Of a stretch of 64,000 bases of DNA, positions 24,229 through 36,514 are shown piece by piece. This stretch comes from Ovis canadensis (taxonomy: Eukaryota > Chordata > Mammalia > Artiodactyla > Bovidae), in NCBI RefSeq assembly GCF_042477335.2, contig NC_091248.1, positions 122,100,501 through 122,164,500 of the forward strand, written 5' to 3'. The position numbers and the translations under genes are program-made. Each line of letters opens with the position of its first letter. Position 1 is the first letter of the stretch. The notes under the pieces are model-generated. The model did no database searches and was not told the DNA's origin. It saw only the letters and a list, made by a program, of their open reading frames with translations.

Positions 24229-24582
24229 AAAAATCAGGGAAATTGAGAGGCTGAATCAAAGCAAGTGACTCAAACCAGTGAGGGCATTAGGCTTTCGAAA
24301 GAAAGGAATTGCATTTGCTAAAGAAAGCAGCTTGACTCCAAAGTGCGATGTGAACAGTGGGTGTAGTAACAAGGAAGAACTGTGGCTCCAAGGGTCAGAG
24401 AAGGAGATGGTTCTCTGGAAATGAGCTGGGAAGTGAAAGAGAACCAGTGCAAGGGAAGACTGATGCCACAGTTTTTCACTGGTTCCTCACCAGCAGAGAA
24501 CAGGCAGAATGGAAGTCTGATAGTATTGTCTAAAAAGAGCCTTTTCCCAAGACAAAGGAATCCAGATTTCATTTGTGTCATT
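24229..24582. other. Duplicon sequence without a gene
   Basis: Aligns with about 36780-37020 of unit B. No exon is seen. Confidence 0.4.
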
Positions 24583-25508
24583 CAGTTCAGTTCAGTAGCT
24601 CAGTCGTGTCCGAGTCTTTGGACCCCATGAATTGCAGAACGCCAGGCCTCCCTGTCCATCACCAACTCCCAGAGTTCACTCAGACTCACGTCCATCGAGT
24701 CAGTGATGCCATCCAGCCATCTCATCCTCTGTTATCCCTTTCTCCTCCTGCCCCCAAATCCCTCCCAGCATCAGAGTCTTTTCCAATGAGTCAACTCTTC
24801 ACATGAGGTGGCCAAAGTACTGGAGTTTCAGCTTTAGCATCATTCCTTCCAAAGGAATCCCAGGGCTGATCTCCTTCAGAATGGACTGGTTTGATCTCCT
24901 TGCAGTCCAAGGGACTCTCAAGAGTCTTCTCCAATACCACAGTTAAAAAGCATCAATTCTTCGGCGCTCAGCCTTCTTCATAGTCCAACTCTCACATCCA
25001 TACATGACCACTGGAAAAACCATAGCCTTGACTAGATGGATCTTAGTCAACAAAGTAATGTTTCTGCTTTTGAATATGCTACCTAGGTTGGTCATAACTT
25101 TCCTTCCAAGGAGTAAGCGACTTTTAATTTCATGGCTGCAGTCACCATCTGCAGTGATTTTGGAGCCCAAAAAAATAAAGTCTGACACTGTTTCCACTGT
25201 TTCCCCATCTATTTCCCATGAAGTGATGGGACCGGATGCCATGACCTTCATTTTCTGAAAGTTGAGCTTTAAGCCAATTTTTTCACTCTCCTCTTTCACT
25301 TTCATCAAGAGGCTTTTTAATTCCTTTTCACTTTCTGCCATAAGGATGGTGTCATCTGCATATCTGAGGTTATTGATATTTCTCCCGGCAATCTTGATTC
25401 CAGCTTGTGTTTCTTCCAGTCCAGCATTTCTTATATTGTACTCTGCATAGAAGTTAAATAAGCAGGGTGACAATATACAGCCTTGATGTACTCCTTTTCC
25501 TATTCGGA
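24583..25508 (-). mobile_element. BovB LINE 3' fragment
   Basis: Minus strand. A 176-residue open stretch (24943-25473) covers [34 protein letters not shown]-like, [17 protein letters not shown] and VVMYGCESW, then the tail. It lies at the junction between the two duplicated units. Confidence 0.93.
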
Positions 25509-26300
25509 AGTGATGTTTACGTGATGTTAAGTATTGAAAGACATGTCCTGAAATATTATTTTCATGGAATTTAGCAGGATTTTTGTAGTTTACATTACTT
25601 TTCCATTTTTAAGATGTTCTGCAGTTCACCTGGGCATGAAAGGAGAAATCAAGGAGAAAGTAGTCTTAATATTTATGGGTTGCCAGCTATGTACCGACTT
25701 TATTATATAATCAGGAGCACTTACCACATTCCTAAATAAATACGTGGTTCTCCTCATAATGGACACACACCTGTGGAGCACAGGTAAGCATGTTTTCAAA
25801 ATGTGATAATCTGTGAAAGATGTACCTCAAGTTTATGCCTCACTCCCAGCATGTCAGAGGTCATGCTATAAAAACTCATTCATTTCTAAATTTCACAATT
25901 GCTTGATATGAAATTCATAACCTCGAATGTCCAGTGTAAGACAAAAGGGCAAATAAACATGAGGATACCTTAGGCAACAGTTGTTCTCACGCTCCTGGAA
26001 GCGGTGATGGTTTCTAGAGAAAGCCCAAGTCCTCCCCCTTCTCCCGAAGGAGTAGACTCTTCAGCACCTCTTCAGAGCAGAGACTAGAGAGTAATTCCAG
26101 TGGTCGCCCTACTTTGATGGTTTGTGTCTTAGAAAATCCTCCCCTGGGCAGTGTCTAATAAGACCCCTGGGACACCTTGCCTCTTTGGACCTCCTAATCC
26201 ATTTCCTGCCTCTATAACCAGCTCTCAGCAGCATCTCCACACCTTGAGTTTTTACTTGGAATCCGCTGCTTTTTCAGTGTGCTTTCTGCTCACTTCTGCT

Positions 26301-26820
26301 AACACAAGGGACCCAGATCACACTGGGGAGAAGAGAAGCTGAAACTATAGAACTTAATGCCAGGAGCTTATTCCATGTCACACTGCTTCTGCTTCCTTAC
26401 GAATTCAGCTGAACCATCTGGAGATTTGAGAAACATGGCAGTGCTGGGATTCATGAAATCCAAATAATGCCAACTATTCAGGGACTGTAAGCAGTGCTGT
26501 TTTCTCAGGGTGTGCCCTGGGGCCCTCTGTGTTTCCTAATCTTGTCCTGCTGGGGATGAGAGGGAAACAGAAAAGGAGAGTGGCTCTGTCCCCCTCCCCA
26601 GTGGAGGTGGGCGTGCACCACATGTCACAGCCACCCCTTCCAGTGAACCCTCAAGAGCTACAGCGAGGTTGAGCCCATCAGAGAATTATCCTCCTTTTCT
26701 GAGGATCTGATCCCATTTCCAATCTGCAACAGAGATGAGGGCTCTACAGCTCCCACAGAAGCTCGCCAAGGCAGGACCCCATCCAGCCTTCAGGTGCTTT
26801 CCTCTTCTGAGACCTTGAGT
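26301..26820. repeat. Near-identical tract, copy B
   Basis: Partner of 12055-12571. Identity ends abruptly on both sides: before 26301 the text ctttctgctcacttctgct faces cttttcacccacctctcctc in copy A; after 26820 ccaaatatgggtg faces tcaaatgggggtg and many further differences follow. Confidence 0.88.
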
Positions 26821-26914
26821 CCAAATATGGGTGTGAACCAGATTGCTGTATTTTATTTTACCATCAATGCCTCTTGTACATGTATAACATCTAGTCTTTT
26901 GGTTTTGTTTTTTA

Positions 26915-27135
26915 ATCTGACTTTTACTTTATATTAGTGTATAGTTGATTTACAATTTGTGTTCGTTTTAGGTGTACAGCAAAGTGATTCAGTTATACAT
27001 ATATCCATTCTTTTTCAGATTCATTTCCCATATAGGTTATTACAAAGTATTGAGTAGAATCCTCTGTGCTATACAGTAGGTCCTTGTTGGTTATCTGTTT
27101 TATATATAGTAATGTGTATATGTTAATCCCAAATT
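26915..27135 (-). mobile_element. Artiodactyl L1 3' UTR fragment
   Basis: Minus-strand L1 3' end with the familiar gctatacagtaggtccttgt and ggtgtacagcaaagtgattc text. No coding part. Confidence 0.75.
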
Positions 27136-28184
27136 CTTAACTCTCACTTTTATACTGCTATTCTTTTTAAGCACAGATAAAGAAATTCAGTTTTCTATAA
27201 ATATGGGCTAATAATTATTCTGCTGTGGGGATAGTTTGAAGAAAAATTAATGCTAACTTTCTAAAATAGTGCTCACACATAGTATAAGTATATATTTAAT
27301 TTGGTTAATTTCATTCTATACAGTGGATAAGTAGCTGTATGAAACCTATAACTTTGTGGACCCTGATGCTAGATAAAAGAATAACAAAATCCTGGGTGTT
27401 GGATTTAGGTTAAATACATGGAATAATTTTTATAAGCTGAGAAAGATTTTCTAGGATACATTAGGGTGTAATCTTTCATTTCAGGGAAACTGATGTTACT
27501 TCAGTCTTTATGTCTATGTCTCATCAATAGAACTACAATATATAATCTATGAAGCCCATACACCTCTCATCCATTACCCATAACTTGGAGAACAGTGTCA
27601 GGCACTCAGAAAACACTTCGTATATTAGACTTTCCCAAATCTAGAGTGTACATGAATGAAAGTGAATGTATGTGTGTGTGGTTGTGTGTGTAATGTATAT
27701 GTGTGGTTGAGGAAAAATCAGGAAAGCAAGAGTTGCTACATAAAGGATAATCTCTTTAGTTTTTAATAGAATTGTCAGCTTTAAGCCCTTTTTAATCCCC
27801 AATATCTCTTAAACTAATCATGCACTTTCCAAATAAAGACATTGAAGGTCAGAAGCCAAAACCGGCCTTACTGATCCTTCAACTGTATATTATCCTCAAA
27901 AGCAAGTCATTGACTGTAATACAATCATGTGTAGTAGAAATATGCTCAATTTTTACCTCAGTTAATTCATTTAACTATTTAACCTGTATTACCTCAATTT
28001 TCACAACAACCTCATATAATAGATACTGTCACATTTCTCTTTTCAAAAATTTTAATACTAGGGCTTGAGAGGTTAAGAACTCAGAATCATACAAGTAGTA
28101 AATGCATGTCTGATCCTTAAATTTATGCTCTTTAATTAGTAATCCATCTTGCTTTTCTATCATAAATTATCAATCCAGAGGCCA
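27136..28184. other. Duplicon sequence without a gene
   Basis: AT-rich; a short GT-rich run at 27665-27710. Text at 27590-27620 (gtgtcaggcactcagaaaac) resembles an L2/MIR tail. No exon is seen. Confidence 0.4.
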
Positions 28185-28545
28185 GAAAATCTGTAAGGAT
28201 ATAGCTGAACACCATCCACCAACTGGACACCTAGAGACTACTTCATCCACAGCAAAATACACATTCTTCTCAAGCTCACATGTAACATTCACCAAGATAG
28301 AGCACATTTAGGGCCAAAAAATGCACCTGAACAAATTTAAAAGAATAGAAATCACACAGTGTCTGTTCTTAGATCAAAACGGAATTAAAATGGAAATCAT
28401 TAACAGATTTAGCTGGAAAATCCCCCCAATATTTGGGGATTACACAATCACTTTCCAAATAACACATGGGTCAAGGAAGAAAGATCAACAGAAATGCTAA
28501 AATATTTTGATCTAGAAAAGAATCAAAAAAGGGTTCTATTGAGTA
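28185..28545 (+). mobile_element. Old L1 fragment, endonuclease region
   Basis: Plus-strand text equivalent to L1 ORF2 around the codons for YTFFSS..HVTFTKIEH, heavily mutated. Present in unit B only, so probably inserted after duplication or lost from unit A. Confidence 0.7.
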
Positions 28546-29030
28546 CATTAACTGTAACAGATATTTCTTATAACTTGGAAGTAAGCATGCAGCACTTCGG
28601 TTGAACTGAGGGTTTAAAAATAGCTTTCGTTTTTAGGAATGCTCTGTGACTCACACCCACAACATTAGAAAAGAGTTTGTCAGCCCATCAGATCTTAAAT
28701 TTTACTTTTTGAAACAGAGGCCCCATCTAGCGCTGACAGGTTTGTTCATGTATAAAGAAATGATTCTGATCTTAGATATTTACTTTGAAACCACAGAGAT
28801 ACTGAATAATGTATTAGTCATCAAACAATTTGCCAATTTTTAAATTGCTAACTTGTACATACATATCAGATGCATCATTATAGCATAAAATGATGCTTGA
28901 ATGTTGTATTTTATATTGGGATGTATTTCATTTCTTTCTTAGTCTCATCTTTCAGTTCTTACAGTCTTTAGTAAACTAATCCATTTGAGTTCAGGTAAGA
29001 GACTTCTAATGCCGTGTAGAATGAAAATAG
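28546..29030. other. Duplicon sequence without a gene
   Basis: Aligns with about 13690-14000 of unit A. No gene is seen. Confidence 0.4.
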
Positions 29031-29238
29031 GGCTTTCCTGGTGGCTCAATTGGTAAAGAATCTGCCTGCAAGGCAGGAGACACAGGTTCAACCCTTGAGT
29101 TGGGAAGATGCCCTGGAGAAAGAAATGGCAACCACCCCAGTATTCTTGCCTGGATATCCAATGAACAGAGGAGGCTGGCAGGCTGTAGTACATGGGGTCA
29201 TAAAGAGTTGGACACAACTTAGCAACTAAACCACCACC
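29031..29238 (+). mobile_element. Bov-tA SINE
   Basis: Full tRNA-like head (ctttcctggtggctcaattg; caggttcaaccc as B box) plus BovB-derived tail ending near ttagcaactaaacc. Confidence 0.9.
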
Positions 29239-29390
29239 AGCATAAAATCTGAGGGAAAAAAGAAAGTAGAAGTGTTTTTCAGGTGTTCAATGCTTAAATA
29301 TTTTGGAGATTCTACAGTTGTTATTACCAAACTTCAGACAGCATTCTTTTTGGCCTTGGGAAGAATATCCTTAATTTAGTATTATTCTCA

Positions 29391-29546
29391 ATGACAGAGG
29401 ATGAGATGGTTGGATGAAATCATCAACTCCATGGACATGGGTTTGAGCAAGCTCCAGGAGTTGGTGATGGACAGGGAAGCCTGGCATGCTGCAGTCCATG
29501 GGATCAGAAAGAGTTGGACATAACTGAGTGACTGAACTGAACTGAT
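29391..29546 (+). mobile_element. BovB LINE 3' tail
   Basis: The last about 155 bases of BovB, from gacagaggatgagatgg to gaactgaactgatg. Confidence 0.9.
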
Positions 29547-30106
29547 GCTCAGAAAAATTTAAGCAAGTCTGAAGTACCAGACCCAGTTCAAGGATGGTCC
29601 AAGCATTCAATATTTAGGCATTCATTCACTCATGTGTCTCATTCATTCATTTGTTCACTCAGTAAACATTTGCTAAGTGCCAGAATTACAAAAATGGATA
29701 CACCTGTTCTTTGTTCACAGGGGATGTGTTACAATCCTGTTGACAACTATTCATAAAGAATTTTAATATAGTCAATAGGCCCTCCTTCCTCCTGTCTCTC
29801 CCTTTAGGTTTCAAAGAGATTCCTACTTTGTAAGCAATGTTTCTTTTTTCTTTATGTAATTAACTTGGAATTTACAAAAGGAAATAAAGGATGACTTAAT
29901 AAAGAGATTAAGCATTTTATAAGAGGTAGATTCAGATGCATTTTCACAGCTAAATGTTTCAATATATTTTATGTATTTTCCAAATAAATTTAACAAGTTG
30001 TCCTAGAACAATGATTTTTAATATAATCCTGAAAAAATAAGCCTTCATCATGTGTTAGAAATTCATAGTACAGTTGATTTAATTGTGTCTTGCTAATAAC
30101 TTATTG
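29547..30106. other. Duplicon sequence without a gene
   Basis: The stretch at 29615-29720 aligns with about 14290-14390 of unit A. Otherwise AT-rich with nothing recognised. Confidence 0.35.
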
Positions 30107-30195
30107 ATGTGTTAGTTGGTCAGTTGTATCAGACTCTCTGCAACCCCATGGGCTGTAGCTCACCGACTCCTCTATTCATGGGATTTTCCAGGCAT
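30107..30195 (-). mobile_element. Bov-A type SINE remnant
   Basis: Diverged tail text: gtcagttgtatcagactctc, then ccatgggctgtag and catgggattttccaggca, minus strand. Confidence 0.8.
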
Positions 30196-30612
30196 AAATA
30201 AACCTGAATGGAATTGTTATAAAAAATTGGCAAGAACTTTGATTATCAGCACATCCTCTTTGTCAGAATATCTGCATAAGAAGGCAAATCAATACAGCCT
30301 GGTTGGTTGGTGAGCATGGAATCAGGGTGGGAGGTGGGGAGGTGCTTAACTGGAGGTCTTACCAGTGAGGGTATTGATCCCTGATCACTGAAGCCATCTG
30401 ACCTGTAGACACAGACCTGTAGCAGGGCGGCATGCTCATCCCATCAGGCCGGATGCCCCGGGACACTGCTGAAGATGTGTGGATAACCACTGGCCCATGG
30501 ATCACTACCTGCTTTATTCCTCAGTCTTTCCATAGACAAGGACCTCACACAATTGTTATATTTGGATTCCTGAGTCACAGTCAGATCCTCTCTTCCTTCT
30601 TCCATGAAAAAC
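30196..30612. other. Duplicon sequence without a gene
   Basis: Aligns with about 15235-15530 of unit A (ggtgagcatggaatcagggt with ggtgaacacaaaatcagagc). No exon is seen. Confidence 0.4.
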
Positions 30613-30832
30613 AGTGAAGTGAAAGTGTTAGTTGCTAAGTCGTGTCCTACTCTTTGCAACCCCATGGACTGTAGCTTACCAGCCTCCTCTGAAAATGGGA
30701 TTTCCAAGGCAAGAATACTGGTGTGGGTTACCGTTTCTGTTTCCAGGAGATATTCCCGACCCAGGGACTGAACCCAGGTCTCTTGCATTGTGTGCACATT
30801 CTTTACCACACAGGGCCACCAGGGAAGCCCTT
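30613..30832 (-). mobile_element. Bov-tA SINE
   Basis: Minus strand, full length: BovB-like tail at left, tRNA-like head at right ending gggccaccagggaagccc. Confidence 0.9.
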
Positions 30833-31182
30833 CCTCCGTGAGATTGCATCAAAGCTCCTTGAGTGGAGTTTTCTGCATGCACTTAGAATTCTCCAGTTAT
30901 ATGTCTACACAGTTCTCTTGTTTTCCTTCTCCAGTTCTTCTCCATTCATGATGAGCGGACTTTACTTTTATTTCTCTTTTTTCTGAGTTCCTCAGGGAGT
31001 ATCTCATTAATGTCTCCATTGGTATTAATGATTGGTATTAATTTATCTTAATGACAACTAGACCAGGATATTATCAACAAAAGCACCTTTCTGTACACTA
31101 ATCCTGGAGAAGCTGCTTCTTCCAAAATAAGCAGGCCCAAGTTCAATAGATCAGCCTCAAGTCATGTTTGCCTAGCAGTAAG

Positions 31183-32542
31183 GTGGCCACAGGACAGGAC
31201 TGGAAAAAGTCAGTTTTCATTCCAATTCCAAAGAAAAGCAATGCCAAAGAATGCTCAAACTACCGCACAATTGTACTCATCTCACATGCTAGTAAAGTAA
31301 GGCTCAAAATTCTCCAAGCCAGGCTTCAGCAATACGTGAACCGTGAACTCCCTGACGTTCAAGCTGGTTTTAGAAAAGGCAGAGGAACCAGAGATCAAAT
31401 GGCCAACATCCACTGGATCATGGAAAAAGCAAGAGAGTTCCAGAAAAAACATCTATCTCTGCTTTATTGACTATGCCAAAGCCTTTGACTGTGTGGATCA
31501 CAATCAACTGTGGAAAATTCTGAAAGAGATGGGAATACCAGACCACCTGACCTGCCTCTTGAGACATCTGTATGCAGGTCAGGAAGCAACAGTTAGAACT
31601 GGACATGGAACAACAGACTGGTTCCAAATAGAAAAAGGAGTACGTCAAGGCTGTATATTGTCACCCTGCTTATTTAATTTATATGCAGAGTACATCATGA
31701 GAAATGCTGGACTGGAAGAAACACAAGCTGGAATCAAGACTGCCGGGAGAAATATCAATAACCTCAGATATGCAGATGACACCACCCTTATGGCAGAAAG
31801 TGAAGAGGAGCTAAAAAGCCTCTTGATGAGTGAAAGAGGAGAGCAAAAAAGTTGGCTTAAAGCTCAACATTCAGAAAACGAAGATCATGGCATCTGGTCC
31901 CATCACTTCCTGGGAAATAGATGGGGAAACAGTGAAAACAGTGTCAGACTTTATTTTTGGGGGCTCCAGAATCACTGCAGATGGTGACTGCAGCCATGAA
32001 ATTAAAAGACGCTTACTCTTTGGAAGAAACATTATGACCAACCTAGATAGCATATTCAAAAGCAGAGACATTACTTTGTCGACTAAGGTCCGTCTAGTCA
32101 AGGCTATGGTTTTTCCTGTGGTCATGTATGGATGTGAGAGTTGGACTATGAAGAAGGCTGAGCGCCAAAGAATTGATGCTTTTGAACTGTGGTGTTGGAG
32201 AAGACTCTTGAGAGTCCCTTGGACTGCAAGGAGATCCAACCAGTCCATTCTGAAGGAGATCAGCCCTGGGATTTCTTTGGAAGGAATGATGCTAAAGCTG
32301 AAACTCCAGGACTTTGGCCACCTGATGCGAAGAGTTGACTCATTGGAAAAAACTCTGATGCTGGGAGGGATTGGGGGCAGGAGGAGAAGGGGATGACCGA
32401 GGATGAGATGGCTGGATGGCATCACGGCCTCGATGGACGTGAGTTTGAGTGAAGTCCGGGAGATGGTGATGAACAGGGAGGCCTGGTGTTCTGCAATTCA
32501 TGGGGTCGCAAAGAGTCGGATACGACTGACCGACTGAACTGA
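31183..32542 (+). mobile_element. BovB LINE fragment, long RT to 3' end
   Basis: The longest BovB with a complete RT core in the window. It starts at gtggccacagg and reads DWKKSVFIPIPKKSNAKECSNYRTI, then FIDYAKAFDCVDHN, YADD at 31769-31780, [29 protein letters not shown] and the usual tail to gaccgactgaactga. A few frameshifts break it, including a lost VKEE section near 31827. A possible short target duplication aaggtg lies at both ends. Confidence 0.94.
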
Positions 32543-33666
32543 AGGTGCTAACTAAATGTCTGCACCAGCAAAGATGTTATATTTGTACATGATATTTTGC
32601 AGAAGCTGTTATCCAGGACTTAGAACAAATAAACATCACCAGTTCACAGAAGCATCAAATACTGAACCACCAAATGAATGCTATACACATCTCTAAAATG
32701 ACAAATTCACTAAATTACCTAAAAAAAAAAAATTGGCTATCTGTAAGGCAGATATCAGTTCTTGTGTTTCTGAAGTAGGACCAAGTTGATTTTTTAATGA
32801 ATTGTCATGTCTTGTCTTTTTGAATTTCACATATGGTATGTGATGCAAATGCTAAACCATCACACAAATACTGAAGCCTACCACACACTTACTCCAGGTA
32901 TGGCCTTTTCCACTTATTTTGACCTAGATTTTCTCTTTTAACAGGAGTAGAGCAGTAGGGTTACAGGTAGCACATGGGAAACTACATCATCACGTGTTTC
33001 ACCTGCATCCACACATACACACCACAGCCTTCAAAGAAACGTGTGAGTGCCTGACTTTACGGTCATTTACACCCTTGCACAAAAGGTCCAGATTCACAAT
33101 ACATAAATGCCACGCAGCACTCCCAAACCCAATTCCTACAAATTGTAGAGCTTGTTATTCAAAACAGTTGTTTGGTAAATTAGTAACTATGATGGCATCG
33201 GTACATTCACGGCCAATGGTTGGTTTGATTTCATCACTCTTAGTAACATAAAGGTATTCACTAGAGTTCATGTGGAGCATATCCGCTGACCCCTGCTTAG
33301 CACCTTAAACAATCACATTGTCATAAAAGTTGCCCTTTATCTGTTTGTTCCTCCTGTTATCATGTAAACTGCTCTACATCTAAAGAGCAAAGGTTGATTT
33401 GCTGAAGGCAACACAGTTGATATTCCTGTTGAGAAACTGGAATTACATTTCCTCTCTAGGACTACTCTAATTCTCATCTTTGGTGTTCTTCCTTTACTGA
33501 TTACTTCTACTTTCCAGAAACTCTCTTAGTAACAGATGTGCAGCTTAGCACCTTGTCGTCATTTAGGAATGTGCTTGGTAACTTGACATGTGCAGCTTCA
33601 GAATGATTCCTATGTCATGGTTATTTTATCTCCTCTTTTGATTGGACATTCCTTCTTCCCATCACG
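32543..33666. other. Duplicon sequence without a gene
   Basis: No coding exon or named repeat. A run of A lies at 32721-32731. Confidence 0.4.
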
Positions 33667-34000
33667 CATCAGTGGCTCTAGGTAACCTATCATGGTGACA
33701 CAATCCCTTTCTGTAAAACTGTATGTCAGGTTATATGATTAACTTAATGTGTAACTAGTCATCATCTTAACCCATTCCAGTGTTCTTGCCTGGAGAATCC
33801 CAGGGATGGCGGAGCCTGGTGGGCTGCCATCTATGGGATAGCATGGAATCGGACATGACTGACGCAACTTGGCGGCAGCAGCAGCAGCAGTCATCATCTT
33901 AAAATCATGTCCCTTAAAAAATGCTATTTTCTGAAATAATGTCTAGAGGTTTTCAACAATTCTGTCCTAAGTGATCCTGTTTTATAGTTTTCATAGTGAA
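33667..34000 (+). other. 5' flank of the second OR2A pseudogene
   Basis: Donor-like site at 33681/33682 (ggctctag, gtaacc) and acceptor-like AG at 33995-33996 (tttcatag), four bases before the ATG, as in copy A. A half BOV-A2 lies between them at 33770-33890. Confidence 0.45.
33770..33890 (+). mobile_element. BOV-A2 SINE, right monomer
   Basis: Plus-strand monomer from cattccagtgttcttgcctg to a short AGC-repeat tail (gcagcagcagcagcag). Confidence 0.88.
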
Positions 34001-34941
34001 ATGGGAGAAAATCAGACAATAGTTACAGAGTTCATTCTACTGGGACTTGGTCTTGGCCCAAGGACTCAGATGCTCCTCTTTGGGCTCTTCTCCCTGTTCT
34101 GTGTCCTCACCCTGCTGGGGAACGGGGTCATCCTGGGGCTCATCTTACTGGACTGCAGACTGCACACCCCCATGTCCTTCTTCCTCTCACACCTGGCCAT
34201 CGCTGACATGGCCTATGCCTGCAGCACAGTGCCCCAGATGCTGGTCAACCTCCTGAGTCCAGCCAAGCCCATCCCCTTTGCTGGCTGCATCATACAGACC
34301 TTTCTCTTTCTGAGTTTCGCTCACACTGAGTATCTGCTCCTGGTGGTGATGTCCTATGATCGGTATGTGGCCATCTGCCACTCCCTCCAATATTCTGTCA
34401 TTGTGAGCTGAGGAGTCGGCATCAGCCTGGTGGGGACTTCCTGGGCATGTGGCTCCCTCCTGGCGCTGGTCCATGTGGGTCTCATCCTGAGGCTGCCCTT
34501 CTATGGGCATCATGAAATCAACCACTTCTTCTGTGAAATCCTGCCTGTCCTCAAGCTGGCCTGTGCTGACACCTGGCTCAACCAAGTTGTCATCTTTTCG
34601 GCCTGTGTTTTTATCTTACTGGGGCCGCTCTCCCTGGTTCTGGGCTCCTATGCACACATCCTGGCCACCGTCCTGAGGATCCAGTCCACTGAGGGCCGCA
34701 GGAAGGCCTTCTCCACCTGCTCCTCCCACCTCTGCGTGGTCGGGCTCTTCCTTGGAGTGCCATCGTCATGTCCATGGCCCCCAAGTCCCGCCACCCTGAG
34801 GAGCAGCAGAAGGTCCTTTCCCTGTCTTACAGTTTCTTCAACCCCATGCTGAACCCGCTGATCTACAGCCTTAAGAACAAAGAGGTCAAGGGTGCCCTTA
34901 GGAGAGCACCGTTCAAGGAGAGTCATTTCCTGCTGGAGTGA
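34001..34941 (+). pseudogene. Olfactory receptor 2A pseudogene (copy B)
   Basis: OR2A receptor opening MGENQTIVTEFILLGLGLGP. The N-glycosylation site NQT and the DRYVAICHSLQYS box are kept. A tga stop at 34409-34411 replaces the Trp of the VSWRV segment between helices 3 and 4, by two changed bases with no shift. The frame then continues through HEINHFFCEILPVLKLACADTW and KAFSTCSSHLCVVGLFLG. A one-base deletion at about 34755, identical to that in copy A, shifts helix 6. The final frame ends with NPMLNPLIYSLKNKEVKGAL and tga 34939-34941. An alternative ATG at 33971 lies before the acceptor-like AG and is unlikely to be used. Closest to the OR2A1/OR2A42/OR2A7 type. Not functional. Confidence 0.93.
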
Positions 34942-35411
34942 CATTTGAATCACTGCCCCCGCCTGAAGAGTTTACTTGAAACTTTGGTACTGAGTATCTA
35001 CCAAAGCTTATCACTCTGTGTCTCCGAGACTAAGTCATCCAAGACACTCTGTAAAGAACTCTCTTTTCCTCCCCATAAATTAGTTAGGTTTTGCTGTATT
35101 CATTATATTTAATTCTATCAACCGTATTTACTTTTTCATTTAACTACTTGGTGAATTAAGATGATCCAGAGGGGGGAAATAATTATTTTATCCACTGCTA
35201 AGGAGCCCAAAAGGTTAAAATAGACACTCTACCTCTGACTCCACTGGGCATGTGCAATAATAGCAGAATAACAGACGTTAGTGATATAACCACATTCATA
35301 GCAATTTTTAAAAATACTGTTGCTACAGGCAGAGACCCAGAATCCATGAATAACTTTGTCCATGTTCACCCCACATTCGGATGTTTCCTCTCAAGTGTAA
35401 ATCCTCTTAGA
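34942..35411. other. 3' flank of the pseudogene, nothing recognised
   Basis: AT-rich; part resembles the 3' flank of copy A (20100-20140). No gene is seen. Confidence 0.35.
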
Positions 35412-35625
35412 AATAGTGAAGTATAGTTTGTCAGTCGTGTCCGACTCTTTGCGATCCCACTGACTGTAGCCCACCATGCTCCTCCAACCGTGGAATTTTC
35501 CAGGCAAGAGTACTGGAGTGGGTTGCCATTTCCTTCTCCAGGGGATCTTCTCAACCCAGGGATTGAACTCAGTTCTCTCCCGCATTGCCTGCAGACGCTT
35601 TACCCTCTGAGCCACCAGGGAAGCT
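35412..35625 (-). mobile_element. Bov-tA SINE
   Basis: Minus strand, complete: tail gtcagtcgtgtccgactctt at left, head ending tgagccaccagggaagc at right. Confidence 0.92.
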
Positions 35626-36514
35626 GTACCAAAATGCCTACTTAGACTTATGGAAAATTGATTTTGCTGATCAAATCCTGTAATCTGCCTTACAATTTCT
35701 GTGATCAGAAATTGAGTCTCATATATAGCTGGCATCCCAGGGAATTGCCCAACAAAACCCATTGTCCAGTCTGCGCTGGTCTTTTGATGGCTGCTTGTTC
35801 CAAACTCTCCTCATCTTCTCAAGAAAAATATCTACAGTTCTCTCTGAATAGACATACCAAGGAGAAGTTAGCAAGTGCCGCAGCCCAACTTTGAATTGCT
35901 GGATATGAATGGAGAGCCTTACACAGAGGCAACTGAATGGAAAAAGGGGTGTAATAACAATAGTTAAAAGTATAATTAAGTACTCCATGCCACCTGCTTC
36001 ACGTTGATTGATACTTTATAGAGATCATCTCCTTTTATCATCATAACAAATGCATTTTTCATTATCATCCCATTTTATAGATGCAAACATTAAGGCAATG
36101 GCAAATGTGAGACTCATATCCCAACAATATGACTCCCAAGTCTTTTCTACTAACTGAATAATGTAGTACCTCACTATCAGAGTTATTAAACTAAGAATAA
36201 GGTGAACCTATCCCAACATAGGATATGTTGGGAGGCTTTGTGTTTCTTCTCAGGCTAATGTGTGCCACAGTGAATCTGGGAGAGCTAGGTATTATTTATT
36301 GAAGGCTTCTGGTCCTGGTCAGAGAGTTCTGTGGGCATGGTTGCTAAAGATGTTCAGAATTTTGTAGCAGCACAAAGAGGGTGGGGACAGAGGCTGTCGA
36401 GATTAGAAGTTTGGTTTAGACCTGCATGGTGTTAAGACCCAGAACTAGGACATTTCTAGTGTCACATACACCACTCACGTGTTCATACACGTGTGTACAG
36501 GTATGCACACGTAT
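35626..36514. other. Duplicon sequence with a probable old MIR piece
   Basis: 35990-36150 resembles a decayed MIR (cccattttatagatgcaaac). The remainder shows no gene. Confidence 0.4.

Larger units (their letters stand above)
11404..24560 (+). repeat. Tandem segmental duplication, unit A (holds pseudogene at 19103)
   Basis: Colinear with 25650-37020. Anchors: 11440 with 25668; 12055-12571 with 26301-26820; about 13700 with 28570 (the gttgaactgag region); 15740-15800 with about 31005-31110 (agcacctttt..acactaatcct); 18800-18816 with 33667-33683 (tcagtggctctaggtaa); the OR bodies; the MIRs at 23735 and 36515; 24320 with 36864 (gctaaagaaagca, gttaaagaaagca). Divergence is substantial outside one tract. 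Insertions specific to unit A include the old L1 with BovB at 16221-18530 and the BovB copies at 20168, 20990 and 22443. The edges are approximate. Confidence 0.8.

Noticed and set aside
24943-25473. Long open frames within BovB copies as host genes
   Set aside because: They read as BovB RT and C-terminal residues with the element tail attached, and antisense frames over the same copies are shadows.
33971-34000. Upstream ATG that would lengthen the OR2A copy B by ten residues
   Set aside because: It lies before the acceptor-like AG and outside the family N terminus. MGENQT at 34001 matches OR2A starts.
35735-35752. EBF-like text (tcccagggaatt) as an OR enhancer site
   Set aside because: The half-site spacing is not the CCCNNGGG palindrome and no LHX2-like partner is adjacent; too weak.
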